Translations under genes and position numbers: made by a program
Part shown: positions 9,253 through 20,979 of the stretch, piece after piece
Numbering within the stretch: position 1 is the first letter of the stretch
Layout: every line of letters begins with the position of its first letter
Notes under the pieces: generated by a model
The model's database searches: none
The model's input: only the letters and a program-made list of their open reading frames with translations
Told to the model about the DNA's origin: nothing
NCBI RefSeq assembly: GCF_020911925.1
Contig: NZ_CP087134.1
Span: 2,728,001-2,792,000 of the forward strand
Direction of reading: 5' to 3'
DNA length: 64,000 nt
Source: Flavobacterium cupriresistens
Lineage (GTDB): Bacteria > Bacteroidota > Bacteroidia > Flavobacteriales > Flavobacteriaceae

Positions 9253-10821
9253 ATGAGAATATTTTTTGTTTTGATGGTTTTGTTTTGCATGGATTTAACT
9301 GCTCAGAATACAGAATTTAAAGTTTACGATAATGGACTGATTTATTCTGAAAACTCAGTTGGAAAACTGAAGCATATTGTTGATTCGTTGAATTTGAAAT
9401 TTAAAGTATGTGATTTCAAGAAGATCTTTCTTTCCTCTGCCCAGACAAAAGTCAATTTTATTGAGATAAACAAATCCGATGCATCAGAAGCTAAAAAAGA
9501 TCTGGAAAATAATATATCGTATTCCGACTTTAAAACGAAGTATCCAAAGGCTACTTTTGATGAGAACTTAGTTGTGATAAAATCTCACTACACTAATTAT
9601 GAACATGTGAAAAATGTAAATTTTTCAAGCTTAGAATTAGGGGAAAGGCAAAGACAGACAATAAGTTCTAGTCAAAATGAGATAGATTCTTATAACAATA
9701 ATTTTAAAGGTAAATGGGTTTTTGAATATCAGGAAAAAACAAAGTATTCAAAGGAGTCATTACGTGCTTTTTATTTTATAGAAGAATTTAAGTCAAAACC
9801 AATTGTAGATAAGTATGCTAAATTAATTCAGTATGCGGATTGTTTAATAGACACAACTGCGCAAATTTTTTATAAAGATGCAAAAAACTCAGGTGTTAGA
9901 TATTTCGATAGTTTGCCAAACAAGGCAACAAAATTTAAAGAGTATGTTAATAATACTTTGAAAAAGCCAAGTTTTAGCTATGAGAAATTATCTCTTATTT
10001 ATGGTTATGACGAAATGGCTTTCGATGCTGATTCAATGAAAAAGAATAAAGAGAATATAGCGAATAAAGAGCTTGCAGAAAAAGAATATAAGGTTTACCA
10101 AAAGAATTTAGAAAAATGGGAATCCGTAAAATTTACTCGATTAGATTCTATAGAAAAGGCTGATAAAAATTTTGATTTAATGTTGAATGAAGCATTTATT
10201 GAAGCGAAAATAAATAAATCCTCAGACGAAGAATTTGAAGAATATGTAGGTCGTTTTATTGGAAAAAGGGAAGAACTCGAATTAAAAAGAAACAGGCGGG
10301 TTATTGGTGGCTGTAGTATGGATGACAGCCCAAGAGTACATGCTTTGAATATTGCAATGCTTTCTGCAGAAACTACAAAATGGGAAATTTTTCTTCGATC
10401 TCACCTTAATATAATGAATGATCGTTTTGACAGGGCTAGTGACGGGAGTTATGCTCAAGGGGCAAGAAATACGTATATCAAGGAGATTGAGGTTTTAGAT
10501 ATAAATGTTTTAGATTTGATTTTAGGGATATCTTTAAGAATAGAAAATCCATCCGAGAACCATTATTTCTCCAATATAAATAGGGTTGGGCGTGCTCTTT
10601 CTGAAAGTTCCAATCCTACAGTAGTGGAAATGAATTTGCTAAATATGATAGTTGATACTGATTTGGACGACTATAATAGAGTATTAATGTATTATTTGTT
10701 TGATAATTATAATTACAATTTGAAAGATGAAAATGCAAAAAAGCTAAATCAATCTAAATTGCAAGTGGCTGTTTCTAAATTGCCAGACTATATTTCTTCC
10801 AGAATTATTTTTAAAAATTAA
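9253..10821 (+). CDS. Exported protein of unknown function
   Basis: A 522-residue protein beginning with a clear signal peptide (MRIFFVLMVLFCMDLTAQ), so it is exported. The mature part is Lys- and Glu-rich and mostly helical by composition, with a charged stretch around residues 255-345 (KKNKENIANKELAEKEYKVY and on) that could be a coiled coil. After about residue 350 a different, less charged region starts, with GGCSMDDSPRVHALNIAML. I recognise no family or catalytic motif. Only 21 bases separate it from the GreA-like gene, so the two may be cotranscribed. Its AT-rich, lysine-heavy composition differs somewhat from its neighbours and suggests a fast-evolving or lineage-specific gene. Confidence 0.7.
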   Translation: MRIFFVLMVLFCMDLTAQNTEFKVYDNGLIYSENSVGKLKHIVDSLNLKFKVCDFKKIFLSSAQTKVNFIEINKSDASEAKKDLENNISYSDFKTKYPKATFDENLVVIKSHYTNYEHVKNVNFSSLELGERQRQTISSSQNEIDSYNNNFKGKWVFEYQEKTKYSKESLRAFYFIEEFKSKPIVDKYAKLIQYADCLIDTTAQIFYKDAKNSGVRYFDSLPNKATKFKEYVNNTLKKPSFSYEKLSLIYGYDEMAFDADSMKKNKENIANKELAEKEYKVYQKNLEKWESVKFTRLDSIEKADKNFDLMLNEAFIEAKINKSSDEEFEEYVGRFIGKREELELKRNRRVIGGCSMDDSPRVHALNIAMLSAETTKWEIFLRSHLNIMNDRFDRASDGSYAQGARNTYIKEIEVLDINVLDLILGISLRIENPSENHYFSNINRVGRALSESSNPTVVEMNLLNMIVDTDLDDYNRVLMYYLFDNYNYNLKDENAKKLNQSKLQVAVSKLPDYISSRIIFKN

Positions 10822-10991
10822 AATTTTTAAGTTCCAACCTGTTTTTTATACTAAAATTTTACATTTTATATGTAAAATTGATTTTATGGTTTTAAATTAT
10901 AACTGAAATTAGCTTTTGTGTTTTTCAATTGTAACCATTACTGCATCTTTGCCTTATCAAAATAAAATTTATAAAATAAAAAGATATAGTT

Positions 10992-12668
10992 ATGTGTGGA
11001 ATTGTATGTGCCTTTGATCTGAAGCAAAAAGCAGAAAGTTTAAGACCTCAAGTTTTAGAAATGTCTAAAATCATCCGTCACCGTGGACCGGACTGGAGCG
11101 GTATTTATAGCAACGATAAAGCAATTTTATCTCATGAGCGTTTGGCAATTGTAGATCCGGCTTCGGGGAAACAGCCTTTGTTTACAGCAGATAAAAAATT
11201 GGTTTTGGCAGCAAACGGTGAAATCTATAACCACAGAGAATTACGCAAACAATTTGAAGGAAAATACGACTTTCAAACCGAAAGTGATTGCGAAGTTATT
11301 TTAGCACTTTACAAGGAAAAAGGCCCTCATTTTATTGACGAAATGAACGGAATCTTCGGATTTGCAATTTATGATGTAGACAAAGATGAGTACTTTATCG
11401 CTCGTGATCATATGGGAATTATTCCGTTATACATTGGTTGGGATCAGGACGGAACTTTTTATGTAGCATCAGAATTGAAAGCTTTAGAAGGGTATTGTAC
11501 AAAAATTGAATTGTTTCCTCCGGGACATTATATGACCAGTAAAGACGGTGAATTTGTACAATGGTATAAAAGAGACTGGACGGACTACGATGCGGTAAAA
11601 GACAACGAAACAAGTATTCCTGAAATTAAAAAAGCATTGGAAGCAGCCGTTCACAGACAACTGATGAGTGATGTTCCTTACGGAGTTTTACTTTCCGGAG
11701 GTTTAGATTCGTCTATTACTTCAGCAGTAGCTAAAAAATATGCACAAAAACGTATTGAGTCAGACGATACTACAGATGCCTGGTACCCACAATTGCACTC
11801 TTTTTCAGTTGGACTGGAAGGTTCACCTGATTTGGCAGCTGCGAGAGTTGTTGCAGATCATATCGGAACTATTCACCATGAAATTAAATTTACAATTCAG
11901 GAAGGCTTAGATGCAGTTCGTGATGTGATTTATAACTTAGAAACCTATGATGTAACTACAGTGAGAGCATCGACTCCGATGTGGTTGATGGCGAGAGTTA
12001 TTAAATCAATGGGGATCAAAATGGTCCTTTCGGGAGAAGGAGCTGATGAATTGTTTGGAGGTTATTTATACTTTCATAAAGCACCAAACGCAAGAGAATT
12101 TCACGAAGAAAACGTACGCAAATTAGGGAAACTACATATGTACGATTGTTTGCGTGCCAACAAAAGTCTGGCAGCTTGGGGAATCGAAGGACGTGTACCA
12201 TTTTTGGATAAAGAATTTATGGATGTTGCCATGCGCATCAACCCACAAGATAAAATGATCAACAAAGAACATCCGATGGAAAAATGGGTGGTTCGTAAAG
12301 CTTTTGAAGAAATGTTGCCCGAGAGTGTGGCGTGGAGACAAAAAGAACAATTTTCTGATGGAGTAGGATACAGCTGGATTGATACTTTGAAAGAAGTAGT
12401 AGCAAGAGAAGTTTCAGATGAACAATTGGCAAATGCCAGATTTAAATTTCCGTTGCAGACGCCAACTTCAAAAGAAGAATATTACTACCGTTCTATTTTT
12501 GCAGAACACTTCCCAAGTGATGCAGCAGCATTATGTGTACCTCAGGAAGCCAGTGTAGCATGTAGTACCAAAATCGCTTTGGAGTGGGATGAGGCTTTCA
12601 AAAACATGAATGATCCATCAGGAAGAGCTGTTGCCAGCGTTCATGATGATGCCTACGCTAAAGCATAA
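10992..12668 (+). CDS. asnB: Asparagine synthase (glutamine-hydrolysing), intact copy
   Basis: A 558-residue class II glutamine amidotransferase. After removal of Met the N-terminal Cys1 is the glutaminase nucleophile (MCGIV). Arg49 (SHER), Asn74-Gly-Glu76 (NGEIYN) and Asp98 (ESDCEV) form the glutamine site, numbered exactly as I recall for the E. coli enzyme. The synthetase domain has the PP-loop SGGLDS at 235-240 and SGEGADELFGG near 345-355. It converts aspartate, glutamine and ATP to asparagine, glutamate, AMP and PPi in the cytosol. A second, degenerate paralogue follows 241 bases downstream with its own promoter. Length and motifs are normal; confidence is high. Confidence 0.97.
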   Translation: MCGIVCAFDLKQKAESLRPQVLEMSKIIRHRGPDWSGIYSNDKAILSHERLAIVDPASGKQPLFTADKKLVLAANGEIYNHRELRKQFEGKYDFQTESDCEVILALYKEKGPHFIDEMNGIFGFAIYDVDKDEYFIARDHMGIIPLYIGWDQDGTFYVASELKALEGYCTKIELFPPGHYMTSKDGEFVQWYKRDWTDYDAVKDNETSIPEIKKALEAAVHRQLMSDVPYGVLLSGGLDSSITSAVAKKYAQKRIESDDTTDAWYPQLHSFSVGLEGSPDLAAARVVADHIGTIHHEIKFTIQEGLDAVRDVIYNLETYDVTTVRASTPMWLMARVIKSMGIKMVLSGEGADELFGGYLYFHKAPNAREFHEENVRKLGKLHMYDCLRANKSLAAWGIEGRVPFLDKEFMDVAMRINPQDKMINKEHPMEKWVVRKAFEEMLPESVAWRQKEQFSDGVGYSWIDTLKEVVAREVSDEQLANARFKFPLQTPTSKEEYYYRSIFAEHFPSDAAALCVPQEASVACSTKIALEWDEAFKNMNDPSGRAVASVHDDAYAKA

Positions 12669-12776
12669 AGGGGTTTTGTTTATTAATTAGTATCAGGAAA
12701 GACGTTCTTAATTGTAAGGACGTTTTCTTGGTTTAAGATAATAAATTGTATTATTTCAGCTACTTGAGATAATAAT

Positions 12777-12809
12777 TTGGGAATTATTTAACTTTCTTTT
12801 TTATATTTG
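12777..12809 (+). promoter_or_regulatory. Bacteroidota-type promoter before the second asparagine synthetase
   Basis: TTG at 12777-12779 and TATATTTG at 12802-12809 are separated by 22 bases. This fits the Flavobacterium consensus TTG, 17-23 nt, TAnnTTTG. It would leave a leader of about 95 bases before the ATG at 12910, so the second asnB paralogue can be transcribed independently of the first. Confidence 0.6.
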
Positions 12810-12909
12810 ACATTACTCAAGAGAGTGATTTAAGTTTAATTTAGAAAGTGGCATAAAATGAGGTTTATGTTTACTTTGAATAACATTTAGAAATAAAAAA
12901 AAGAATAGT

Positions 12910-14526
12910 ATGTCCGGAATATTAGCTGTTATCGGTAAAGGAAAAGATCCCCAGCTCGTTAGAGCGCTTTCTGAAAGAATGTCGCACCGTGGTCCTGATG
13001 AAAGAGGTTATCAGATCATGGAAAATGGAAGCATTATTTGTCACGAGAGTTTGTCGATTATAGATCTTAATTCAGGGAAACAACCTATTCAGGGGACTAA
13101 TAAAGCCTGGATGGTGCACGATGGTGAAATTTATAATTACCAGGAATTAAGAAATGGAATTTTGAAAGACCACACTTTCAGAACAAAATCAGACTCAGAA
13201 GTGATCGTGCATTTGTACGAAGAGTATGGATATGATTTTTGTAACAAATTAGATGGTGACTGGACTTTCGTAATCGTTGACGGTGATGATTATATTGCCG
13301 GCAGAGACCCATTGGGAGTAAAACCGCTGTATTATGGTTTGGACGAAAGAGGAAGAATTTACTTTTCTTCAGAAATGAAGCCAATTGCAGATCAATGCAA
13401 AACATTTTCAACTTTCCCTCCGGGGCATTATTATACTCCAAAAACAGGTTTTGTGAAATATTACCGTCCGGAGTATGAGGATTATGAAAAAGCAGGTCAG
13501 GATCTTGAATTGTCTTTGATCAGAGAAAGTCTTACAGCAGCGGTGAGTAAACGTTTGATGAGTGAAGTGCCCATTGGAGCACTGCTTTCCGGTGGTTTGG
13601 ATTCTTCTTTAATTGCGGCCATCACTTCCCGACTGAAAGCTGACAAAGGAAAAAAACTGAAAACTTTTTCGATTGCTTTAGATGCGAATGCACCCGATGC
13701 TATTGCTGCCAGAAAAGCGGCTGAATTTTTGGGAACAGACCATCATGAAGTTCATTTTTCAGTAGCAGAAGGAATTGGACTTTTAGAAAAAATAATTTTT
13801 CATATCGAAACCTACGATATCATATCGGTTAGAGCCAGTGTGCCCATGTACCTGTTGTCTAAAGCGATTGCCGATAAAGGAGTAAAAGCAATTCTTTCCG
13901 GAGAAGGTGCTGACGAAATCTTTGGAGGACATTTGTATTTCAGAAATGCTCCATCAACAGAAGAATTTCAAAAGGAAAGTATCGAGAGAGTCCAAAAATT
14001 ATTTACGGCCGATTTATTGCGTGCCGATAAATCTACAATGGCAAATGGTTTAGAAACAAGAATTCCGTTTTTAGACCGAAACTTTCTGGATGTTACGATG
14101 TTGATTAAACCCGAAGAAAAACAGCCTAAAACATACGAGGGAATCGAAAAATACATCTTAAGAAAAGCATTTGATACCCCGGAAACGCCTTATTTGCCAT
14201 CGGATATTTTATGGCGTCAAAAAGAACAATTCTCGGATGGAGTGGGGTATAATTGGATTGATGAATTAATCGAATATTGTGCGACTCAGGTTTCTGATCA
14301 GCAATTAGAAGGAGCAAATACAGAGTTTCCGTATAATTCTCCTACTACCAAAGAAGCCTATTTGTACCGTTCCATTTTTCATAAATATTATCCACAGGTT
14401 AGTGCGGCGCAAACCGTTCGAAAATGGATACCAAAATGGCAGGAAAATCAAGACCCAAGCGGACGTGCAAATGCAGCCCATTTAAAGGCAGCTGTTGCAA
14501 CAACAAACTCCGGCGCAGCAGTGTAA
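12910..14526 (+). CDS. Asparagine synthase paralogue with degenerate glutaminase site
   Basis: A 538-residue homologue of the preceding AsnB over its full length. The synthetase half looks functional: PP-loop SGGLDS at 227-232, SGEGADEIFGG, and the C-terminal QKEQFSDGVGY shared with the first copy. The glutaminase half is altered at three key positions. The nucleophile is Ser (MSGIL), the Arg that binds the glutamine carboxylate is Ser47 (CHES), and the Asn of NGE is Asp71 (HDGEIYN). Gly-Glu of that motif and Asp95 remain. Known AsnB Cys1-to-Ser enzymes lose glutamine use but keep ammonia-dependent synthesis. This copy is therefore likely ammonia-dependent, or repurposed to another acceptor. 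The coding frame is uninterrupted, so it is not a pseudogene. Confidence 0.92.
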   Translation: MSGILAVIGKGKDPQLVRALSERMSHRGPDERGYQIMENGSIICHESLSIIDLNSGKQPIQGTNKAWMVHDGEIYNYQELRNGILKDHTFRTKSDSEVIVHLYEEYGYDFCNKLDGDWTFVIVDGDDYIAGRDPLGVKPLYYGLDERGRIYFSSEMKPIADQCKTFSTFPPGHYYTPKTGFVKYYRPEYEDYEKAGQDLELSLIRESLTAAVSKRLMSEVPIGALLSGGLDSSLIAAITSRLKADKGKKLKTFSIALDANAPDAIAARKAAEFLGTDHHEVHFSVAEGIGLLEKIIFHIETYDIISVRASVPMYLLSKAIADKGVKAILSGEGADEIFGGHLYFRNAPSTEEFQKESIERVQKLFTADLLRADKSTMANGLETRIPFLDRNFLDVTMLIKPEEKQPKTYEGIEKYILRKAFDTPETPYLPSDILWRQKEQFSDGVGYNWIDELIEYCATQVSDQQLEGANTEFPYNSPTTKEAYLYRSIFHKYYPQVSAAQTVRKWIPKWQENQDPSGRANAAHLKAAVATTNSGAAV

Positions 14527-14588
14527 TTTTAAAATTTAATAGAGTAGAAAATAAAATTCAAACCCCAATTGAATTTCGATAATTTCAG

Positions 14589-14629
14589 AAAATCCGAGAC
14601 GACATTTTAACTGTTTGTTTCGGATTTTT
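14589..14629 (+). terminator. Terminator after the second asparagine synthetase
   Basis: The inverted arms AAAATCCGAGAC and GTTTCGGATTTT are followed by a T-run, 63 bases after the stop. An almost identical hairpin follows the next gene (17517-17557). Confidence 0.75.
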
Positions 14630-14675
14630 TTATTAAAGTGGATTTTAAATTATTTATTTTGTATTTGAAAAGCAC

Positions 14676-14683
14676 TATATTTG
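14676..14683 (+). promoter_or_regulatory. Possible -7 element for the M16 peptidase gene
   Basis: TATATTTG fits TAnnTTTG, 44 bases before the chosen ATG. The nearest TTG at 14659-14661 leaves a 14-base spacer, shorter than consensus, so only the -7 element is supported. Confidence 0.4.
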
Positions 14684-14727
14684 ATAAAGTCATAAAAGAA
14701 TAGTTTACTTTATAATTGAATAAAAAT

Positions 14728-17460
14728 ATGAAAAAATTAGTGCTTGGGGGAATTTTGTATTGCTCATTGGGTGTAATAAGTTCTGTTTACGCTCAGAAAA
14801 AAGAACAGCCTAAATACATTACAAATGTAGAAGGGGTAAAGGAATATGCTTTAAATAACGGATTAAAAGTTCTTTTAATTCCGGACGCTTCACAAAGTAA
14901 TATGATTGTAAATATCGTTTACAAAGTGGGGTCGATTAATGAGGGATACGGCGAAAAAGGAATGGCGCATTTGTTGGAGCACATGCTTTTTAAGAGTACT
15001 AAAAATTTGGGAGACATAAAAAAGATGCTTTCCGATAAAGGAGGAAATGCAAACGGAACGACCTGGTTTGACCGAACCAATTATTATGAAGTTTTTCCTT
15101 CCAGTGATGCGAACCTGAAATGGAGTCTCGAGATGGAGGCCGACCGAATGATTAATTCGACAATTTTACAAGCAGATTTAGATAAAGAATTTTCTGTTGT
15201 TAGAAATGAATTTGAAATAGGTGAAAATAATCCCGACGCAGTTTTACAAGAAAGAATCCTGTCAACAGCTTATTTATGGCATAACTACGGAAATAGTACT
15301 ATTGGAAGTAAAGAAGATATTGAACGTGTAAAAGCAAATACATTAAGAGTTTTTTACGAAAAGTATTATCAGCCTGATAATGCAGTTTTGGTTATTGCAG
15401 GTAAGTTTGATGAGCAGAAAGCATTAGAATATATTGGACAGTATTTTGCTGTGATCCCAAAACCGAAAAGAGTTTTGGCTAAGCCTTACACACTCGAACC
15501 GGCTCAGGACGGAGAAAAGTTTGTAGAACTAAAAAGAGCAGGTGAAAGCAAAAATGTTGGGGCAGTGTATCATACCGCACCATATGCAGATAAAGATTAT
15601 GCTGCAATTGATGCGTTGGCTGAAATTTTAACGGCAGATCCATCAGGTTATCTGTATAAATCTTTGGTAGAAACACGTAAAGTTTCAAGTATCTACACTT
15701 GGCAGCCTACCGTAAAAGATGCAAGTTTTATGTATTTTGGAGTTGCAGTGCCAAACGATAAAGATATTAAAGAGACCGAAAATATCGTAAGAGCAGAATT
15801 AGATAAAATTACAACTACAAAATATACAGATGAAGATGTAAACAGAGCTAAAGCAAAATTAATTAAACAAATTGAAAGTGTAAAAAACAATACTATTTCG
15901 TTTGCAGTTGGTCTGACAGAAATTATTGGAGCAGGAGATTACAGACTTGGTTTTATTTATAGAGATGCGGTTGAAAAACTGACAAAGGAAGATATACAAA
16001 GAGTAGCAGAAAAATACTTTAAAAGTAACAACAGAACAGTAGGTATATTTATTCCGTCAAAAGACGAACAAAGACTGAAAGCGGTAGAATATACCGACGA
16101 ACAATTGGTTGCTTTAACGAAAGACTACAAAGGAAAAGCAATCGAAAAAGAAGCAGCTCCATTTGAAGCTTCCATAAAAAATTTAAAGCAAAATCTTGTT
16201 GAAGGCAAATTAAGTAATGGTGCAAAATACGGATTGGTTAAAAAAGAAATAAAAGGAGGCAAGGTTCAGGCGAGTTTTAAATTCTATGTAAGTAATGAGA
16301 AGGATTTAGAGGGTAAAGCAGATGTTGGAGGAATTTTGGCACAATTGCTTAAAACAGGTACTAAAACCAGAACAAAAGAACAAATTCAGGATCAGTTAGA
16401 TCAATTGAAGTCTAGTGTGAATTTTGGTTTCTCAGAACAAGTTTTATCGGTTAATATTAATACCTATAAAGAGAATTTCAAAGATGTAATGGGCATATTA
16501 GGTGATTTACTGGTTAATTCTACCTTTCCTGAAAATGAGCTGCAAAAGACAATTACAGAATACAATACCTACTTAGAATCCAATCTTAATGATCCTCAGG
16601 CGATAGCCTTTAATGAAATTTCAAGATTAACGGCTAAATATCCGAAAGGAAATATCTTCTACACGGCAACAATTCAAGAACAAATAGATGCGTTTAAAAA
16701 GATAAAACAATCCGAGTTAGTAGATTTTTACCAAAACATTTTAGGAGCAAATAATGGGGTAGGTTGTGTTATTGGAGATTTAGATACTAAAACTACAGTC
16801 GAAATTCTTGAAAATACTTTTGGGAAGTGGAATTCGAAGTCTAAATACGAACGTGCAAAACCAACTTATTTTGATAGTCAGAAAGTCGACAAAGACTATA
16901 TTACTCCGGATAAAGAAAATGCTGTGGCAACTGGAAAAATCAGCTTAAAAATGGATCGAAAAAGTCCGGATTATCCAGCCTTTATTATGGTGAATGAAAT
17001 CATTGGAAGTGGTGGCTTTTTGACGGCAAGAATCCCAATGCGATTAAGAGAAAAAGAAGGAATTAGTTATGGAGCTGGTTCATTTATCAATGTGCCGGTT
17101 GATAATGATGTTGCTTTTTGGGAATATTATGCTTTTCTAAATCCAACTAAAAAAGGAGCGGTTGAAGCGGCTACAAAAGAAGAAATCACAAAAGCACTAA
17201 AAGACGGATTTACGGAGGAGGAATTAAAAACAAACTTAGTAAGCTGGCAGAATGGAAGAAAAACCAGATTAGGAAGCGATGATACTTTGATGGGGCTTGT
17301 GAATACACATCTTATTTACGGAATCCCATTGGAAGATTACGATGATTTAGAAAGCAAAGTTAAAGCATTGAAAATTCAGGAAGTAAATACGGTATTGAAA
17401 AAGTATATCAGTCTGGATAAAATGACTTCTATTTATGTAGGGGACTTTACTAAAAAATAA
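14728..17460 (+). CDS. Secreted M16-family zinc metallopeptidase
   Basis: A 910-residue pitrilysin-type protease. I place the start at the ATG at 14728, not at an in-frame TTG at 14716, because MKKLVLGGIL to VYAQ then forms a clean signal peptide. The inverted zinc motif HLLEH is at residues 81-85 (His81, His85, catalytic Glu84), with the third ligand Glu161 in NEFE. The chain contains two M16 halves; the second half lacks a zinc motif, as usual, and has RLREKEGISYG near its end. It probably acts in the periplasm, or anchored to the envelope, degrading peptides or misfolded fragments. It stands alone between two hairpin terminators. Family certain, substrates unknown. Confidence 0.93.
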   Translation: MKKLVLGGILYCSLGVISSVYAQKKEQPKYITNVEGVKEYALNNGLKVLLIPDASQSNMIVNIVYKVGSINEGYGEKGMAHLLEHMLFKSTKNLGDIKKMLSDKGGNANGTTWFDRTNYYEVFPSSDANLKWSLEMEADRMINSTILQADLDKEFSVVRNEFEIGENNPDAVLQERILSTAYLWHNYGNSTIGSKEDIERVKANTLRVFYEKYYQPDNAVLVIAGKFDEQKALEYIGQYFAVIPKPKRVLAKPYTLEPAQDGEKFVELKRAGESKNVGAVYHTAPYADKDYAAIDALAEILTADPSGYLYKSLVETRKVSSIYTWQPTVKDASFMYFGVAVPNDKDIKETENIVRAELDKITTTKYTDEDVNRAKAKLIKQIESVKNNTISFAVGLTEIIGAGDYRLGFIYRDAVEKLTKEDIQRVAEKYFKSNNRTVGIFIPSKDEQRLKAVEYTDEQLVALTKDYKGKAIEKEAAPFEASIKNLKQNLVEGKLSNGAKYGLVKKEIKGGKVQASFKFYVSNEKDLEGKADVGGILAQLLKTGTKTRTKEQIQDQLDQLKSSVNFGFSEQVLSVNINTYKENFKDVMGILGDLLVNSTFPENELQKTITEYNTYLESNLNDPQAIAFNEISRLTAKYPKGNIFYTATIQEQIDAFKKIKQSELVDFYQNILGANNGVGCVIGDLDTKTTVEILENTFGKWNSKSKYERAKPTYFDSQKVDKDYITPDKENAVATGKISLKMDRKSPDYPAFIMVNEIIGSGGFLTARIPMRLREKEGISYGAGSFINVPVDNDVAFWEYYAFLNPTKKGAVEAATKEEITKALKDGFTEEELKTNLVSWQNGRKTRLGSDDTLMGLVNTHLIYGIPLEDYDDLESKVKALKIQEVNTVLKKYISLDKMTSIYVGDFTKK

Positions 17461-19705
<2,245 letters not shown>

Positions 19706-19723
19706 AATAAAAGTTTAATAGGT

Positions 19724-19768
19724 CAATTCGTTTAATTGTTTAAATTTACTAAACGATTAAACGAATTG
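19724..19768. repeat. Inverted repeat after gyrB
   Basis: The arms CAATTCGTTTAATTGTTTA (19724-19742) and its inverted copy (19750-19768) match at 18 of 19 positions with a 7-base loop. No T-tract follows, so it is not a typical terminator. Related GTTTAAT words recur at 27650-27700 and 28091-28145. Confidence 0.7.
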
Positions 19769-19816
19769 TCAATTTAAAGACATACAAATTAATTAATAAC
19801 CGATAAAGTATAAAAT

Positions 19817-20752
19817 ATGAAAGTTACCATTGTAGGAGCAGGAAATGTTGGAGCTACATGTGCAGATGTTATTTCTTATAGAGGAATTGCTAGTGAAGTA
19901 GTATTGTTGGATATTAAAGAAGGCTTTGCTGAAGGAAAGGCATTAGATATCACGCAATGCGCTACAAATACAGGGTTTAATACCAAAGTTTCAGGTGTAA
20001 CCAACGATTATTCTAAAACTGCCGGGAGTGATGTAGTAGTAATTACATCCGGAATTCCAAGAAAACCAGGAATGACCCGTGAAGAATTAATAGGTATAAA
20101 TGCAGGGATTGTAAAAACAGTTGCTGAGAATGTATTAAAACATTCACCAAATACAATTATTGTTGTGGTTTCTAATCCAATGGACACAATGACTTATTTG
20201 GCTTTAAAATCTACCGGATTACCAAAAAACAGAATTATAGGTATGGGTGGAGCTTTAGATAGTTCACGTTTCAGAACGTATCTTTCTTTGGCTTTAGACA
20301 AACCGGCAAATGATATTTCTGCTATGGTTATAGGTGGTCATGGTGATACAACTATGATTCCTTTGACACGTTTGGCATCTTACAACGGAATTCCGGTTAG
20401 CGAATTTCTTTCTGAAGAAGTGTTAGCGAAAGTGGCTGCAGATACGATGGTAGGAGGAGCAACTCTTACAGGTCTTTTAGGAACTTCAGCGTGGTATGCG
20501 CCGGGAGCTTCTGTAGCGTATCTTGTGGATAGTATTTTAAACGATCAGAAGAAAATGATTGCTTGTTCTGTTTATGTAGAAGGAGAGTACGGACAAAATG
20601 ATATCTGTATCGGAGTACCTTGTATAATTGGTAAAAATGGAATTGAAGAAATTTTGGATATCCAGTTAAACGACGCAGAAAAAGCTTTATTTGCTAAAAG
20701 TGCTGATGCAGTTAGAGGGATGAATGATGCTCTAAAATCGATTTTAGTATAA
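19817..20752 (+). CDS. mdh: Malate dehydrogenase
   Basis: A 311-residue NAD-dependent malate dehydrogenase of the LDH-like (tetrameric) type that oxidises malate to oxaloacetate in the TCA cycle. Visible features are the nucleotide loop GAGNVGA at 7-13, the mobile-loop arginines in IPRKPGMTREE, the substrate Arg in LDSSRFRTYL and the catalytic His in IGGHGDTTMIP. The Arg pair in the mobile loop selects malate over lactate. Length is normal. It is monocistronic: a repeat lies before it and a strong terminator 22 bases after the stop. Confidence 0.97.
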   Translation: MKVTIVGAGNVGATCADVISYRGIASEVVLLDIKEGFAEGKALDITQCATNTGFNTKVSGVTNDYSKTAGSDVVVITSGIPRKPGMTREELIGINAGIVKTVAENVLKHSPNTIIVVVSNPMDTMTYLALKSTGLPKNRIIGMGGALDSSRFRTYLSLALDKPANDISAMVIGGHGDTTMIPLTRLASYNGIPVSEFLSEEVLAKVAADTMVGGATLTGLLGTSAWYAPGASVAYLVDSILNDQKKMIACSVYVEGEYGQNDICIGVPCIIGKNGIEEILDIQLNDAEKALFAKSADAVRGMNDALKSILV

Positions 20753-20773
20753 TGATTTTGATAAAAAAAAGAT

Positions 20774-20799
20774 AAGGCTGCACTTTTGCAGTCTTTTTT
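20774..20799 (+). terminator. Terminator after mdh
   Basis: AAGGCTGCA and TGCAGTCTT pair around a short CTTT loop and are followed directly by a run of T. Confidence 0.85.
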
Positions 20800-20821
20800 T
20801 TGAGATTAATTAATAAATAAA

Positions 20822-20852
20822 TTGGTTAATCTTTTCGTAAATTATATATTTG
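20822..20852 (+). promoter_or_regulatory. Bacteroidota-type promoter for secDF
   Basis: TTG at 20822-20824 and TATATTTG at 20845-20852 are 20 bases apart, a good fit to the Flavobacterium consensus. It leaves a leader of about 120 bases before the secDF start. Confidence 0.65.
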
Positions 20853-20979
20853 CTCGGTTTAAAAAAAATGTTGTAATTCGTGATCTAGTTTTTTAGTTTT
20901 AAAAAAATCATGTCAGGGCTTATTCTATAGGACTTTAAAACAAAAACAAACAATAAAACTTAATTAATTTTTAGTAATA

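Noticed and set aside
12697..12728. Possible terminator after the first asnB
   Set aside because: GAAAGACGTTCTT and AAGGACGTTTTC pair imperfectly and no T-tract follows; too weak to list.
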